The notes under the pieces are model-generated. The model had not been told where the DNA came from. It searched no databases and saw only the letters and a list, made by a program, of their open reading frames with translations. The translations under genes were made by a program, and so were the position numbers. This document shows, in pieces, positions 7,411-14,335 of a stretch of 16,658 nt of DNA. Each line of letters begins with the position of its first letter. Positions within the stretch are counted from its first letter, which is position 1. Source of the DNA: Dehalococcoidia bacterium UBA1332 (GTDB lineage Bacteria; Chloroflexota; Dehalococcoidia; Lucifugimonadales; Lucifugimonadaceae). The stretch is from NCBI GenBank assembly GCA_002306745.1, contig DBSW01000181.1:1-16658 (forward strand), written 5' to 3'.

Positions 7411-8529
7411 ATGGCGGCGTCAAACGATGACACGCAAGTTGTTGATAATAAAATGTATCGACCCCCACAGCAGCAAGAAAATCAGGTAACCCTTGATGAG
7501 GTGATCGAACGTTTTAAAGCTTCGTTACCTAATATTCCAGGTATTGGTGGTGGTGGGTCGCTGGGGCTGATATTTGTAGTATTGATTGTGATTGGTATTG
7601 TATGGGGGGGCACTGGTTTTTATACGGTTGGCCCTGACCAGCAAGCTGTTCTTAGAACGTTTGGTCAATTCCAAGGTACTGCTTCCGGTGGTTTGCACTG
7701 GCATTACCCAGGTCCGATTGGCAAGCGAGATGTTGTTGCTGTTACTACTGCAAGGCGTATGGAGTTGGGATTCCGATCGGGTAGTGATGGATTTACAGTC
7801 GCACAGTCTGTGACAAATGAGTCGTTGATGATCACAGGAGACGAGAATATTGTTGATGTTCAGGCTGTGGTCCAATACAGAATTTCAGACTTGCAAAATT
7901 TCCTATTTGAGGTAGATGACCCAGGTGATGCGGAACGTGGTATTGCTCCCGGCAGCCCTGATGGTCGAACCCTAAGGGATATTGCAGAAACCGCATTGAG
8001 GCAGGTTGTGGGTGCTAGAAACATCGATGATGTTTTGACAACCGAGAAAGAGCAGGTCCAGACCGAAGTTCTATTAAAGATGCGCGAGCTTGCATCTGAA
8101 TACAAAACTGGAATTGATGTCCTTCAAGTCCTTCTTCAGAACGTTAATCCTCCAACTCAAGTTCAATCTGCATTTGAAGATGTGGTAAGGGCTAGAGAAG
8201 ACCGTGAGCGACTCATTAACCTTGCGGAAGCATACGAAGCAGCGGAAATTCCTAAGGCTACTGGTGAAGCGGCTCGAATTACTGAAGCCGCTGAAGGTTT
8301 CAAGCAGGGTCGTATTGCACGTGCTCAAGGTGAAGCGGATGGTTTCGAGGCGATTCTAGAAGGTTATTTGCAGTCTCCAGATATTACTCGTCAGCGCCTC
8401 TATCTAGAAGCGATGGAGGATGTTTTGCCTGGTATCAAGAAGTTCATACTGTCTGACTCCGGCGTGCTTCCGTTCTTGCCTTTGGAGGGTGGAAGTACAG
8501 GCCTAACCGGAGTAGGAGGGGGACAGTAA
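7411..8529 (+). CDS. hflK: HflK-like SPFH/prohibitin membrane protein
   Basis: A 372-residue HflK-type protein. A polar, glutamine-rich N-terminus (1-45) precedes a single membrane helix (about 51-66). The SPFH domain then starts with GFYTVGPDQQAVLRTFGQF and contains the GLHWHYPGPIGKRDVV segment typical of HflK. A long alpha-helical region (AEAYEAAEIPKATGEAARI, AQGEADGFEAIL) follows and ends with PFLPLEGG. In known systems HflK and HflC alternate in a large membrane cage that encloses FtsH and modulates its degradation of membrane and cytoplasmic substrates; most of the protein is periplasmic in Gram-negatives. ATG at 7411 is supported by AGGAG at 7401. The stop overlaps the hflC start (TAATG), indicating coupled synthesis of equal amounts. 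No ftsH is in the window. Confidence 0.93.
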   Translation: MAASNDDTQVVDNKMYRPPQQQENQVTLDEVIERFKASLPNIPGIGGGGSLGLIFVVLIVIGIVWGGTGFYTVGPDQQAVLRTFGQFQGTASGGLHWHYPGPIGKRDVVAVTTARRMELGFRSGSDGFTVAQSVTNESLMITGDENIVDVQAVVQYRISDLQNFLFEVDDPGDAERGIAPGSPDGRTLRDIAETALRQVVGARNIDDVLTTEKEQVQTEVLLKMRELASEYKTGIDVLQVLLQNVNPPTQVQSAFEDVVRAREDRERLINLAEAYEAAEIPKATGEAARITEAAEGFKQGRIARAQGEADGFEAILEGYLQSPDITRQRLYLEAMEDVLPGIKKFILSDSGVLPFLPLEGGSTGLTGVGGGQ

Positions 8530-9584
8530 TGCGAAAACTCACTATCCCACTGATTGTGATCATCATAGCAGCTTTGATCGTAATACCTCAGACGCTTTTT
8601 GTTGTTGATGAAACTCAGCTCGCTATCGTAACCAGATTTGGTGAATTTAAGAGAGATCACACTTCTCCTGGCTTGCAAGTAAAAACACCGTTTGCTGAAC
8701 AGGTAACACTTTTCGATAAACGGCTGTTGCGTGTTGATGTTGCACCAGCATCATTACTTACATCCGACAAGCGAAATCTTGTTATAGATTCATATGCTCG
8801 ATATCGAATCGTGGATCCTCTTATCTTTTATAAAAATTTGCGTAATGAGGTGAGCGCTAATTCACGAGTTGGTGACATAGTCAACTCTCAGCTGCGTCAA
8901 GAAGTAGCGCAAGATCTTCAGGATGAGGTTATTTCGGAAAAACGCGAAAACATCATGGATCGGGTTACGGCTGCAAGTAACCTCATAGAGGTTTCGCGAA
9001 GTGATGTGATCCGTGACTACGACGGCTTGACCGATCCGTTTATTACGGTTCGCTTGGATGATGATCCCAAAGATGATATTAGGTCTAGGCTTGCCACAGA
9101 TGCAGAGATTCAAGCGTTAGTTACTGACGAAAACGCTTTAGCATCCGAAGGACTTGAGGCCACATATTTTGCCAGTGTCAGAAAAGCACTTGGAATCGTG
9201 ATCGTTGATGTGAGAATCAAACGCGCGGATTTCCCACCTGACATTGAGTCTAGTGTTTTCTCACGAATGGAAGCGGAGCGTGAACGAATTGCTAGTGGTC
9301 TTCGAGCCGAAGGTTCTCAGCGTGATGCCGAGATAAGAGCGGAAGTTGATCGCCAGGTAAATATTATTCTGGAAACAGCTCAGGGTACTTCAGCTTTGCT
9401 AAGAGGAGAGGCAGAGCAAGAGGCAATCACGATCCTTGCTCAGGCACTTGAAAAGGATCCTGACTTTTACGGTTTCCGTAGATCTTTAGAAGCATATAAA
9501 GTATTTTTGGATTCACAGACAACTGTCATTTTGGACCCAGATAGTGATTTGTTGAAATTTTTAGAAGACCCTAAAAGTAATTAG
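8529..9584 (+). CDS. hflC: HflC-like SPFH/prohibitin membrane protein
   Basis: A 351-residue HflC-type protein. It has a short cytosolic start, one N-terminal helix (about 5-20), then the SPFH start LFVVDETQLAIVTRFGEF and a GLQVKTPFAEQV segment. The family core LGIVIVDVRIKRADFP, SSVFSRMEAERERIASGLRAEG, and the ending KDPDFYGFRRSLEAYKVFL are clearly present. A charged stretch (DYDGLTDPFITVRLDDDPKDD and following, roughly 158-200) sits where HflC proteins also carry a variable insert. It forms the hetero-oligomeric membrane cage with HflK. A strong ribosome binding site (GGAGGGGG) lies inside the 3' end of hflK and the start codon overlaps the hflK stop by one base. A hairpin terminator follows 28 bases after the stop, so this is the last gene of the unit. 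Confidence 0.93.
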   Translation: MRKLTIPLIVIIIAALIVIPQTLFVVDETQLAIVTRFGEFKRDHTSPGLQVKTPFAEQVTLFDKRLLRVDVAPASLLTSDKRNLVIDSYARYRIVDPLIFYKNLRNEVSANSRVGDIVNSQLRQEVAQDLQDEVISEKRENIMDRVTAASNLIEVSRSDVIRDYDGLTDPFITVRLDDDPKDDIRSRLATDAEIQALVTDENALASEGLEATYFASVRKALGIVIVDVRIKRADFPPDIESSVFSRMEAERERIASGLRAEGSQRDAEIRAEVDRQVNIILETAQGTSALLRGEAEQEAITILAQALEKDPDFYGFRRSLEAYKVFLDSQTTVILDPDSDLLKFLEDPKSN

Positions 9585-9611
9585 ATAATCACTGACTACT
9601 TGAATTCAATT

Positions 9612-9640
9612 CAGCCCTGAATATTCAGGGCTGTTGTTTA
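9612..9640 (+). terminator. Rho-independent terminator of hflKC
   Basis: CAGCCCTGAA (9612-9621) and TTCAGGGCTG (9624-9633) are perfect 10-base complementary arms with a GC-rich base, which would open to a 4-6 base loop, followed by TTGTTTATT. It lies 28 bases after the hflC stop and before the tetR promoter, as expected for an intrinsic terminator. Confidence 0.85.
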
Positions 9641-9663
9641 TTAACTTATACAGAGTTTTTAAT

Positions 9664-9699
9664 TTGATATTTAGCATTGAGAACTTGATAAGTTCGTAA
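9664..9699 (+). promoter_or_regulatory. Predicted tetR promoter with overlapping palindromic operator
   Basis: TTGATA (9664-9669) and GATAAG (9687-9692), 17 bases apart, form a fair sigma70-like promoter. A perfect inverted repeat GAACTT-GAT-AAGTTC (9681-9695) overlaps its -10, and outer TT/AA pairs extend the symmetry to 9677-9699 with two mismatched positions per side. TetR-family proteins usually bind such palindromes at their own promoter, so autorepression is a reasonable inference. Confidence 0.5.
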
Positions 9700-9748
9700 A
9701 CGATCACTAACATGGTGTTTGTTCAATCGCACTAAGGTAATTTTTTCA

Positions 9749-10393
9749 ATGGCGACTCACTTACGTTTAGATCATCAAACCCGTCAACACCAGATTGTCG
9801 AAGCGGCGCGTGATTTGATAGCGACCGGAGGTGTCCATGCTCTCACAGTTCGAGGTATTGCATCTAAAGTCGGCGTAACAGAAGCAGCTATTTACCGTCA
9901 TGTGTCATCCAAGGAAGAAATAATCCTTCTCTTGATACGGGATGTGGAAGAATCGTTGTTTCAGGCGATATCTAGGGCGACACGATCTGATAGGCATGCT
10001 CTTGAGCGATTGGAGCACATGCTAGAGCTTCATGTTTCTTACGTGGAGCTTAGGCAGGGAATTTCTTTTGTCGTTATTACCGAAGCCGCGCAGTTTGAGG
10101 AGCCAAGAGTCCGTTCAGCTGGACGCAGACTCGTTGAAAAATACTTATCTCTTGTTGCTGAGATTATTTCTCAAGGTGTTGACAAAGGTGAAATAGATCA
10201 CACAGTGTCGCCTGATGCTGCCGCAATGATATTTTTTGGCATGATTCAATCTGCAGTTACTAGGTGGCTTTTTGACCCGTTGAACCATCCACTGGGTGAA
10301 AACTCGGTCTCTATGTGGAAATTGTTTCGAACTTCGCTTGAATTCTCGGATGAAGATGCTGATCTGCACCATAAAGATAACGGCGGTATTTGA
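9749..10393 (+). CDS. TetR/AcrR-family transcriptional regulator
   Basis: A 214-residue TetR-family repressor. The N-terminal DNA-binding domain is typical: RQHQIVEAARDLIATGGVHALTVRGIASKVGVTEAAIYRHVSSKEEII, with the helix-turn-helix at about 33-52. The helical C-terminal half would bind a ligand that cannot be inferred. I chose the ATG at 9749, preceded by AAGG at 9733-9736. A TTG at 9719 would add ten residues (MFNRTKVIFS) not expected before the first helix. The stop TGA lies one base before the ATG of the kinase-like gene, so the two are translated together. The palindrome at 9681-9695 upstream is a likely operator. No transporter or catabolic gene follows directly, which leaves the kinase-like gene as the only obvious target besides itself. 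Confidence 0.9.
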   Translation: MATHLRLDHQTRQHQIVEAARDLIATGGVHALTVRGIASKVGVTEAAIYRHVSSKEEIILLLIRDVEESLFQAISRATRSDRHALERLEHMLELHVSYVELRQGISFVVITEAAQFEEPRVRSAGRRLVEKYLSLVAEIISQGVDKGEIDHTVSPDAAAMIFFGMIQSAVTRWLFDPLNHPLGENSVSMWKLFRTSLEFSDEDADLHHKDNGGI

Positions 10394-10394
10394 T

Positions 10395-11054
10395 ATGACT
10401 GTGATCACAGTGGACGGACATATTGGTGCTGGTGCACATGAATTAGGTAAGCGCGTTGCGAAAATGGTCGACTTTCAATATGTTGACAGAATTGCATTGC
10501 CACGTTCGATGGTTCAAAGTGACCAAGCGTCAGTACGTGGATTTACTGATCGATTTTGGTCTGTTGTGGAAAGAGCAGTGTCTGGGTTTGCTCTTGGTAA
10601 TGCTGCTGGCGACCCTTATTTTAATGTTCCCGAGGTTCTGATACTGCCGCTGACTTGGGACATTACTGGTCCATCTGAGCAACGCGCTAATGAATCACTT
10701 AATGACATTTCTGGATATGACTCACTTTTTGATGATGGTAATGCTGTTCTAGTTCATAGAGCCGGTTGTTTAGAAGTTAGTGTCAGGCCTGCCATTAGAG
10801 TGGGTTTGTTTGCTTCGTGGGAGGACCGTATTTCACGGATAATGAAACGTGAAGGGTTATTGTCTGAGGCAGCGGCAGAGGATGTAATTCATAGACGTGA
10901 GGTCCTTCAACGGAAGTATTTTGGTGATCTGCATGGTGTTAACCCTGAAGATCGCAACCTGTACGACATAACAATCGATACAAGTTTAGAGACTATTCCT
11001 TTAGCTTCACTTAAAGTTGCACGTTTTGCGCGTCAGGTACTTGCGCTAAGTTAG
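10395..11054 (+). CDS. Cytidylate-kinase-like P-loop family protein
   Basis: A 219-residue protein that fits the cytidylate kinase-like family (PF13189 type). The N-terminus ITVDGHIGAGAHELGKRVAK (4-23) is a degenerate P-loop: it has the glycine pattern but lacks the classical GK[ST]. It is followed by FQYVDR, the equivalent of the conserved YxDR. The second half contains GLFASWEDRISRIMKREGL, a helical segment RREVLQRKYFGDLHG, and NLYDITIDTS, matching the YDxxINT segment near the C-terminus of the family. A nucleoside-phosphate-binding or kinase role is inferred; the substrate is unknown. The real start is the ATG at 10395, one base after the tetR stop; an upstream ATG at 10296 is a shadow inside tetR. 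It converges with the nucleotidyltransferase gene. Confidence 0.82.
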   Translation: MTVITVDGHIGAGAHELGKRVAKMVDFQYVDRIALPRSMVQSDQASVRGFTDRFWSVVERAVSGFALGNAAGDPYFNVPEVLILPLTWDITGPSEQRANESLNDISGYDSLFDDGNAVLVHRAGCLEVSVRPAIRVGLFASWEDRISRIMKREGLLSEAAAEDVIHRREVLQRKYFGDLHGVNPEDRNLYDITIDTSLETIPLASLKVARFARQVLALS

Positions 11055-11075
11055 GATATTGCTTGTGGTCACTGC

Positions 11076-11105
11076 TCTCACTTTTGTTAGAGGACAAGTG
11101 TGAGA
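11076..11105. terminator. Imperfect hairpin between convergent genes
   Basis: Arms 11076-11087 (TCTCACTTTTGT) and 11094-11105 (ACAAGTGTGAGA) pair at 10 of 12 positions plus one G-U, around a 6-base loop. It lies in the 69-base gap between two convergent stop codons and could serve as a two-way terminator. There is no clear T-tract on either side, so this is tentative. Confidence 0.4.
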
Positions 11106-11123
11106 TGCTATCCCGATGGCGTG

Positions 11124-11846
11124 CTAATAATTACCAGGAAGGATCAGTTGTCCTTCCTTTATCTGATTGCTGATATTAGTTATATCTTTCGGACTTTCTA
11201 TGCTGGTCCAAGCCATATCTGAGCGGAATGCTGACAGTTTGCCCTCTGTAGCAAGGTCTTGAAAAGTTGAGGTTTCATGGTCTCCTATATCGGGTAGTAG
11301 CGACTCAATACCCCTATCGAATACGTATACACCTGCATTTATCCAAAATGGTAGACGTCCTTTTTCAATGAATTGTGTCACGATGTTTTGGTCATTTGAC
11401 TCAACAACTCCGTACTGACTTGGGTATGGTACCAGCATCATTGTTCCGGTTGCTTGAGATTGCTCATGCAGCTTAATCATTGGTTTTAATGATTGATTGG
11501 TGATTATATCGCCGTTAGCTACCAGCACGACCTTGGCCTCGATCGGAACATGACCAAGACCTTGTTTTAGTGCGCCACCTCTCCCTAACGGGGTATTTTC
11601 GTTTGAATAGTGGGCAGTTATTCCATGCTTAGATCCATTTCCGAAATATTCCTGGATCATTTCACCCATGTATCCAGTAAGAAAAACTACGTCCGTTACC
11701 CCTTGAGCGCGCATCCATTCAACCTGATAGCCGATGATGGGTTTGTTGTTAATTTCGACCATGGGTTTTGGTCTATTGTCTGTTAAGGGTCGGAGTCGTT
11801 CCCCACGTCCTCCGGCAATGCTCAATGCAAAGAATCGCTCTGTCAT
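11124..11846 (-). CDS. Sugar-phosphate nucleotidyltransferase (NTP_transferase family)
   Basis: A 240-residue nucleotidyltransferase. The signature GGRGERLRPLTDNRPKPM (12-29) binds the NTP phosphates, with the lysine of PKP contacting the sugar phosphate. ENTPLGRGGAL (83-93), VANGDIIT (109-116, metal-binding Asp in NGD) and FWINAGVYVFD complete the family core. Such enzymes join a sugar-1-phosphate to a nucleotide, giving NDP-sugars for glycans or cell-wall recycling. The short length without a left-handed beta-helix resembles MurU-like or mannose/glucose-1-phosphate type enzymes; the substrate is not decided. I chose the ATG at 11846, with AGGA just upstream, over the GTG at 11885, whose extra 13 residues do not fit the family. 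A small 8-bp hairpin (11136-11158) covers the end of the gene and may help termination. Confidence 0.9.
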   Translation of the reverse strand: MTERFFALSIAGGRGERLRPLTDNRPKPMVEINNKPIIGYQVEWMRAQGVTDVVFLTGYMGEMIQEYFGNGSKHGITAHYSNENTPLGRGGALKQGLGHVPIEAKVVLVANGDIITNQSLKPMIKLHEQSQATGTMMLVPYPSQYGVVESNDQNIVTQFIEKGRLPFWINAGVYVFDRGIESLLPDIGDHETSTFQDLATEGKLSAFRSDMAWTSIESPKDITNISNQIKEGQLILPGNY

Positions 11847-11965
11847 TATTCCTATTATCTGTTTTGCACAACGGAGATTTGCCACACCATGCGGTGAAGG
11901 TTATCAATCGCCCATAAGTGCTTGATTGATTAAACTTTGAGAATTGGACTTAATTTCGCCAGAGG

Positions 11966-13048
11966 TTACCAAATAGCGTCCGCTATCCTACCAAGTAGAC
12001 CTTGCATGGCCCGTCGGTCTTCGATCTGTTCAGAAGAATCGAAAGACCCTCGTGAAGGGTAGATGCCAGGTGACTGAACAACTACTAGATCCAGGCTCGG
12101 ACAAACCCATATATGTTGGTTCCCTGCACCGCTAGCTGCAAATGAATCTAAGGGTAGATTAGGCCAGACTTGTCCTTGGTCATTGCACCAAAAGCCAAGT
12201 CCATAAACATGACGCTCAGCAGGTTCATTTTCTAGAATCTCTGTTGACACTTTTGTTGCTTTTTCGATCCATGCAGATGGGATAATAGAGTTTCCATTCC
12301 AGTCGCCCTTTTTGAGCCATAGCCAACCCAATCGTGCCATATCTCTGGGTGTCATTTGGTAATTTGTCATGTAACCGAAAATACCAAGCTTAGCTTTCGG
12401 TTGCATATTGAAATTTTTATACGTCCAAGACCATCTGCCACCGATTGGATCCCTTATTTTCCACTCTGTGAGTGTTCCGAATCCGCCACCTCGCTCTGGG
12501 AGTGATGTTTTGTATAGGTTGTAAGCCGATGCGATAGCGTGTGTGAGGATGTTCATTCCGAATGTCTGGTAGTTAAATACCTGTCCACAATTTTCGCCAG
12601 GTTTCATATAACCGGAGGTATTACCGATTAACTGTCGAAAGGTGATATCACTGTTTTCCGGGAATACATATCTGCCTTCTTTCGGGCCCTCACCAGGGCC
12701 GACGTCTAGCATCTCAGGGTAGTAGTTTGCTACTTGGTCGTTTTCGGAATTAATTACACCTTCTTGTATCGCAATGCCTAGTACCGATGAGAATGTAGAT
12801 TTTGAAGCTGATGCTTGGTTTGCTTTTATTGTTGGATCGTATCGAAAATTCCATTCAGCAGCGATTTTTCCATGTCTGATAATTAGGATACGGTAAGGTT
12901 GGTCGACCGCAATTTCTGATTGATACCTGCCAGCTTCAGCAAGTTTATATCGGTCTATGCCTAATTCTTCCGGGTTAGCTGATTCCCATTCTTTATTTGG
13001 GCATCCGATTAAATGCCTTGCTTTAGGCTCGTTATCTGGAATATTCAT
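11966..13048 (-). CDS. Serine hydrolase, beta-lactamase/class C family (second of tandem pair)
   Basis: A 360-residue protein of the beta-lactamase-related serine hydrolase family (PF00144-like), which includes esterases, D-aminopeptidases and penicillin-binding-like proteins. The nucleophile motif SxxK is S80-A-S-K83. The second motif position reads Y160-Q-T. The third motif, usually HxG, appears as SGAGNQHIWV (306-315), with Gly where His is common. The surrounding GYMTNYQMTPRDMARLGWLWL and the ending SLDLVVVQSPG are typical of this group. No signal peptide is visible, so it is probably cytoplasmic. The ATG at 13048 lies 17 bases inside the 3' end of the upstream hydrolase gene, indicating coupling. 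The substrate cannot be inferred, and calling it a drug-resistance beta-lactamase would not be justified. Confidence 0.88.
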   Translation of the reverse strand: MNIPDNEPKARHLIGCPNKEWESANPEELGIDRYKLAEAGRYQSEIAVDQPYRILIIRHGKIAAEWNFRYDPTIKANQASASKSTFSSVLGIAIQEGVINSENDQVANYYPEMLDVGPGEGPKEGRYVFPENSDITFRQLIGNTSGYMKPGENCGQVFNYQTFGMNILTHAIASAYNLYKTSLPERGGGFGTLTEWKIRDPIGGRWSWTYKNFNMQPKAKLGIFGYMTNYQMTPRDMARLGWLWLKKGDWNGNSIIPSAWIEKATKVSTEILENEPAERHVYGLGFWCNDQGQVWPNLPLDSFAASGAGNQHIWVCPSLDLVVVQSPGIYPSRGSFDSSEQIEDRRAMQGLLGRIADAIW

Positions 13049-14135
13049 TATTTGTATCTGAGTTTAAATTATCGTTATTTATACTGTCTCTCACGACCTT
13101 CGCAATTTTGAAGAGCCTTAATGTGTTTGGTTTTTCGAGTTGCATTCGATTGGTGATGTAGGCTAACGACATATTATGGGTAAGGCTGCACCATCCAGTG
13201 GAAGTTGCCATTCCGCCGTGTCCAACGGTGTCATTCATGTTTGTGCTGGCATACTGGTTGGGTGGATTAGACGGTAATCTAACCCCATAGCCGACCCGTG
13301 AAAAATTGCCTGATGCCGGATCTAGCCCTTCTGCTTGGAGTGAGGTTATTTCACAGATAATTTCTTCTGGCAACCATGGGACGCCATTGATCCGTCCTTT
13401 TGCCGAGATAGCGGAATAGAATTTTGCCACATCATGCGCGGTAGTCATTAGCGAACCCGCCGGCATCAAGGTTTGTGACCAAATTTGAGAGTTAAGTACT
13501 TTTAGAATCGCTTTGTCGGTCCAGTCGTTTGCGCCGTCAACTTGTACGATTCTGCCAAAATCGGCTTCGTTGATTGTGAAATAGGTGTTTTTTAGTCCAA
13601 AAGGCAGAATCACTTCACGAGCGAATGCTTCTTTAAACGTAAGACCGGAAATTCTAGAGGCAATTTCACCAACCAGCCAACCAAATGTTCGTGAGTGGTA
13701 ATGGACAACGGATCCCGGCTCTGTTGTTGGCGTCATGTCCTCGATGTGTGAAATAACGCGTCCCCAATCTCGGTAATCCGATGTTGGGATAGATTCATGT
13801 GAAGCTAGCCCGGCTGTGTGAGATAAAATGTGTCCAATTGTGATTTTAGACTTGCCATGTGTTCCGAAATCTGGCCAGAACTCCGCAACTGGTGTGTTCC
13901 AGTTGAAGTGACCGCGTGCCTTATATCGCCAGAGCACTGCTGCTGCGAGTGGTTTGCCCATAGAAAATACTCGGAATAGTGGAAATGGGTGTTTCGTACC
14001 ACGCGTTAGATTGATAACAAGCTTGCCATTATTGAATACAGCCAAGTTTGCAGCTGAATGTAGTTCATTGGAGAACTGCTCGTCGAATTCGTTTTGGATT
14101 TTGTCGATCCCTGACTGTGATTCAGATTGAGTCAT
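13032..14135 (-). CDS. Serine hydrolase, beta-lactamase/class C family (first of tandem pair)
   Basis: A 367-residue member of the same broad family with all three catalytic motifs intact: SxxK at S58-M-G-K61, YxS at Y145-H-S147 (a common Y-x-N/S variant), and HGG at 305-307 (VGHGGMATS). Family landmarks LSHTAGLASH (103-112), PGSVVHYHSRTFGWLVGEI, LPFGLKNTYF and MPAGSLMTTAHDVAKFY are also present. It most resembles EstB-type esterases and related hydrolases; substrate unknown. No signal peptide is visible. The ATG at 14135 has no obvious Shine-Dalgarno. Its 3' end overlaps the next hydrolase by 17 bases. The two proteins look only distantly similar, so an old duplication or separate recruitment is more likely than a recent tandem copy. 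Confidence 0.92.
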   Translation of the reverse strand: MTQSESQSGIDKIQNEFDEQFSNELHSAANLAVFNNGKLVINLTRGTKHPFPLFRVFSMGKPLAAAVLWRYKARGHFNWNTPVAEFWPDFGTHGKSKITIGHILSHTAGLASHESIPTSDYRDWGRVISHIEDMTPTTEPGSVVHYHSRTFGWLVGEIASRISGLTFKEAFAREVILPFGLKNTYFTINEADFGRIVQVDGANDWTDKAILKVLNSQIWSQTLMPAGSLMTTAHDVAKFYSAISAKGRINGVPWLPEEIICEITSLQAEGLDPASGNFSRVGYGVRLPSNPPNQYASTNMNDTVGHGGMATSTGWCSLTHNMSLAYITNRMQLEKPNTLRLFKIAKVVRDSINNDNLNSDTNNEYSR

Positions 14136-14335
14136 ACTAAATTAGTTATCTGTTGTGTTACCAAATTCAAATTTGATTGCATACCAAAACAGTTGTAATA
14201 GTGCGCTGTGTTGGAAACAAAGATCTTGTCTCTTACAATTTTACTTACTAGCTTTTGCCTCTCTATCTCGTGGTAAAGTGACGTTTTCGATGAAGTTTGT
14301 CATTTTTGGCATAGAAATTTTTTAGTGAGATTCTT
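14136..14335. other. Divergent intergenic spacer, hydrolases / molybdenum subunit
   Basis: This 200-base AT-rich spacer lies between divergent genes and must hold promoters for both. TTGTCA at 14298-14303 is a possible plus-strand -35, but no good -10 follows at the right distance. TTGAAT on the minus strand is a weak candidate on the other side. I see no convincing operator, terminator or small gene. Confidence 0.5.

Noticed and set aside
7525..7875. Minus-strand frame opposite hflK
   Set aside because: It is a low-complexity antisense product rich in Asn, Thr and Ser, wholly inside a well-supported gene.
10296..10394. N-terminal extension of the kinase-like protein from an ATG at 10296
   Set aside because: It would lie inside tetR in another frame and adds 33 residues unlike the family. 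The ATG at 10395 gives the expected MTVITVDGHIGAG start.
11966..14135. Calling the tandem hydrolases antibiotic-resistance beta-lactamases
   Set aside because: The motifs are shared by the whole class C-like family of esterases and peptidases. There are no signal peptides, and length and motifs fit EstB-like proteins better.
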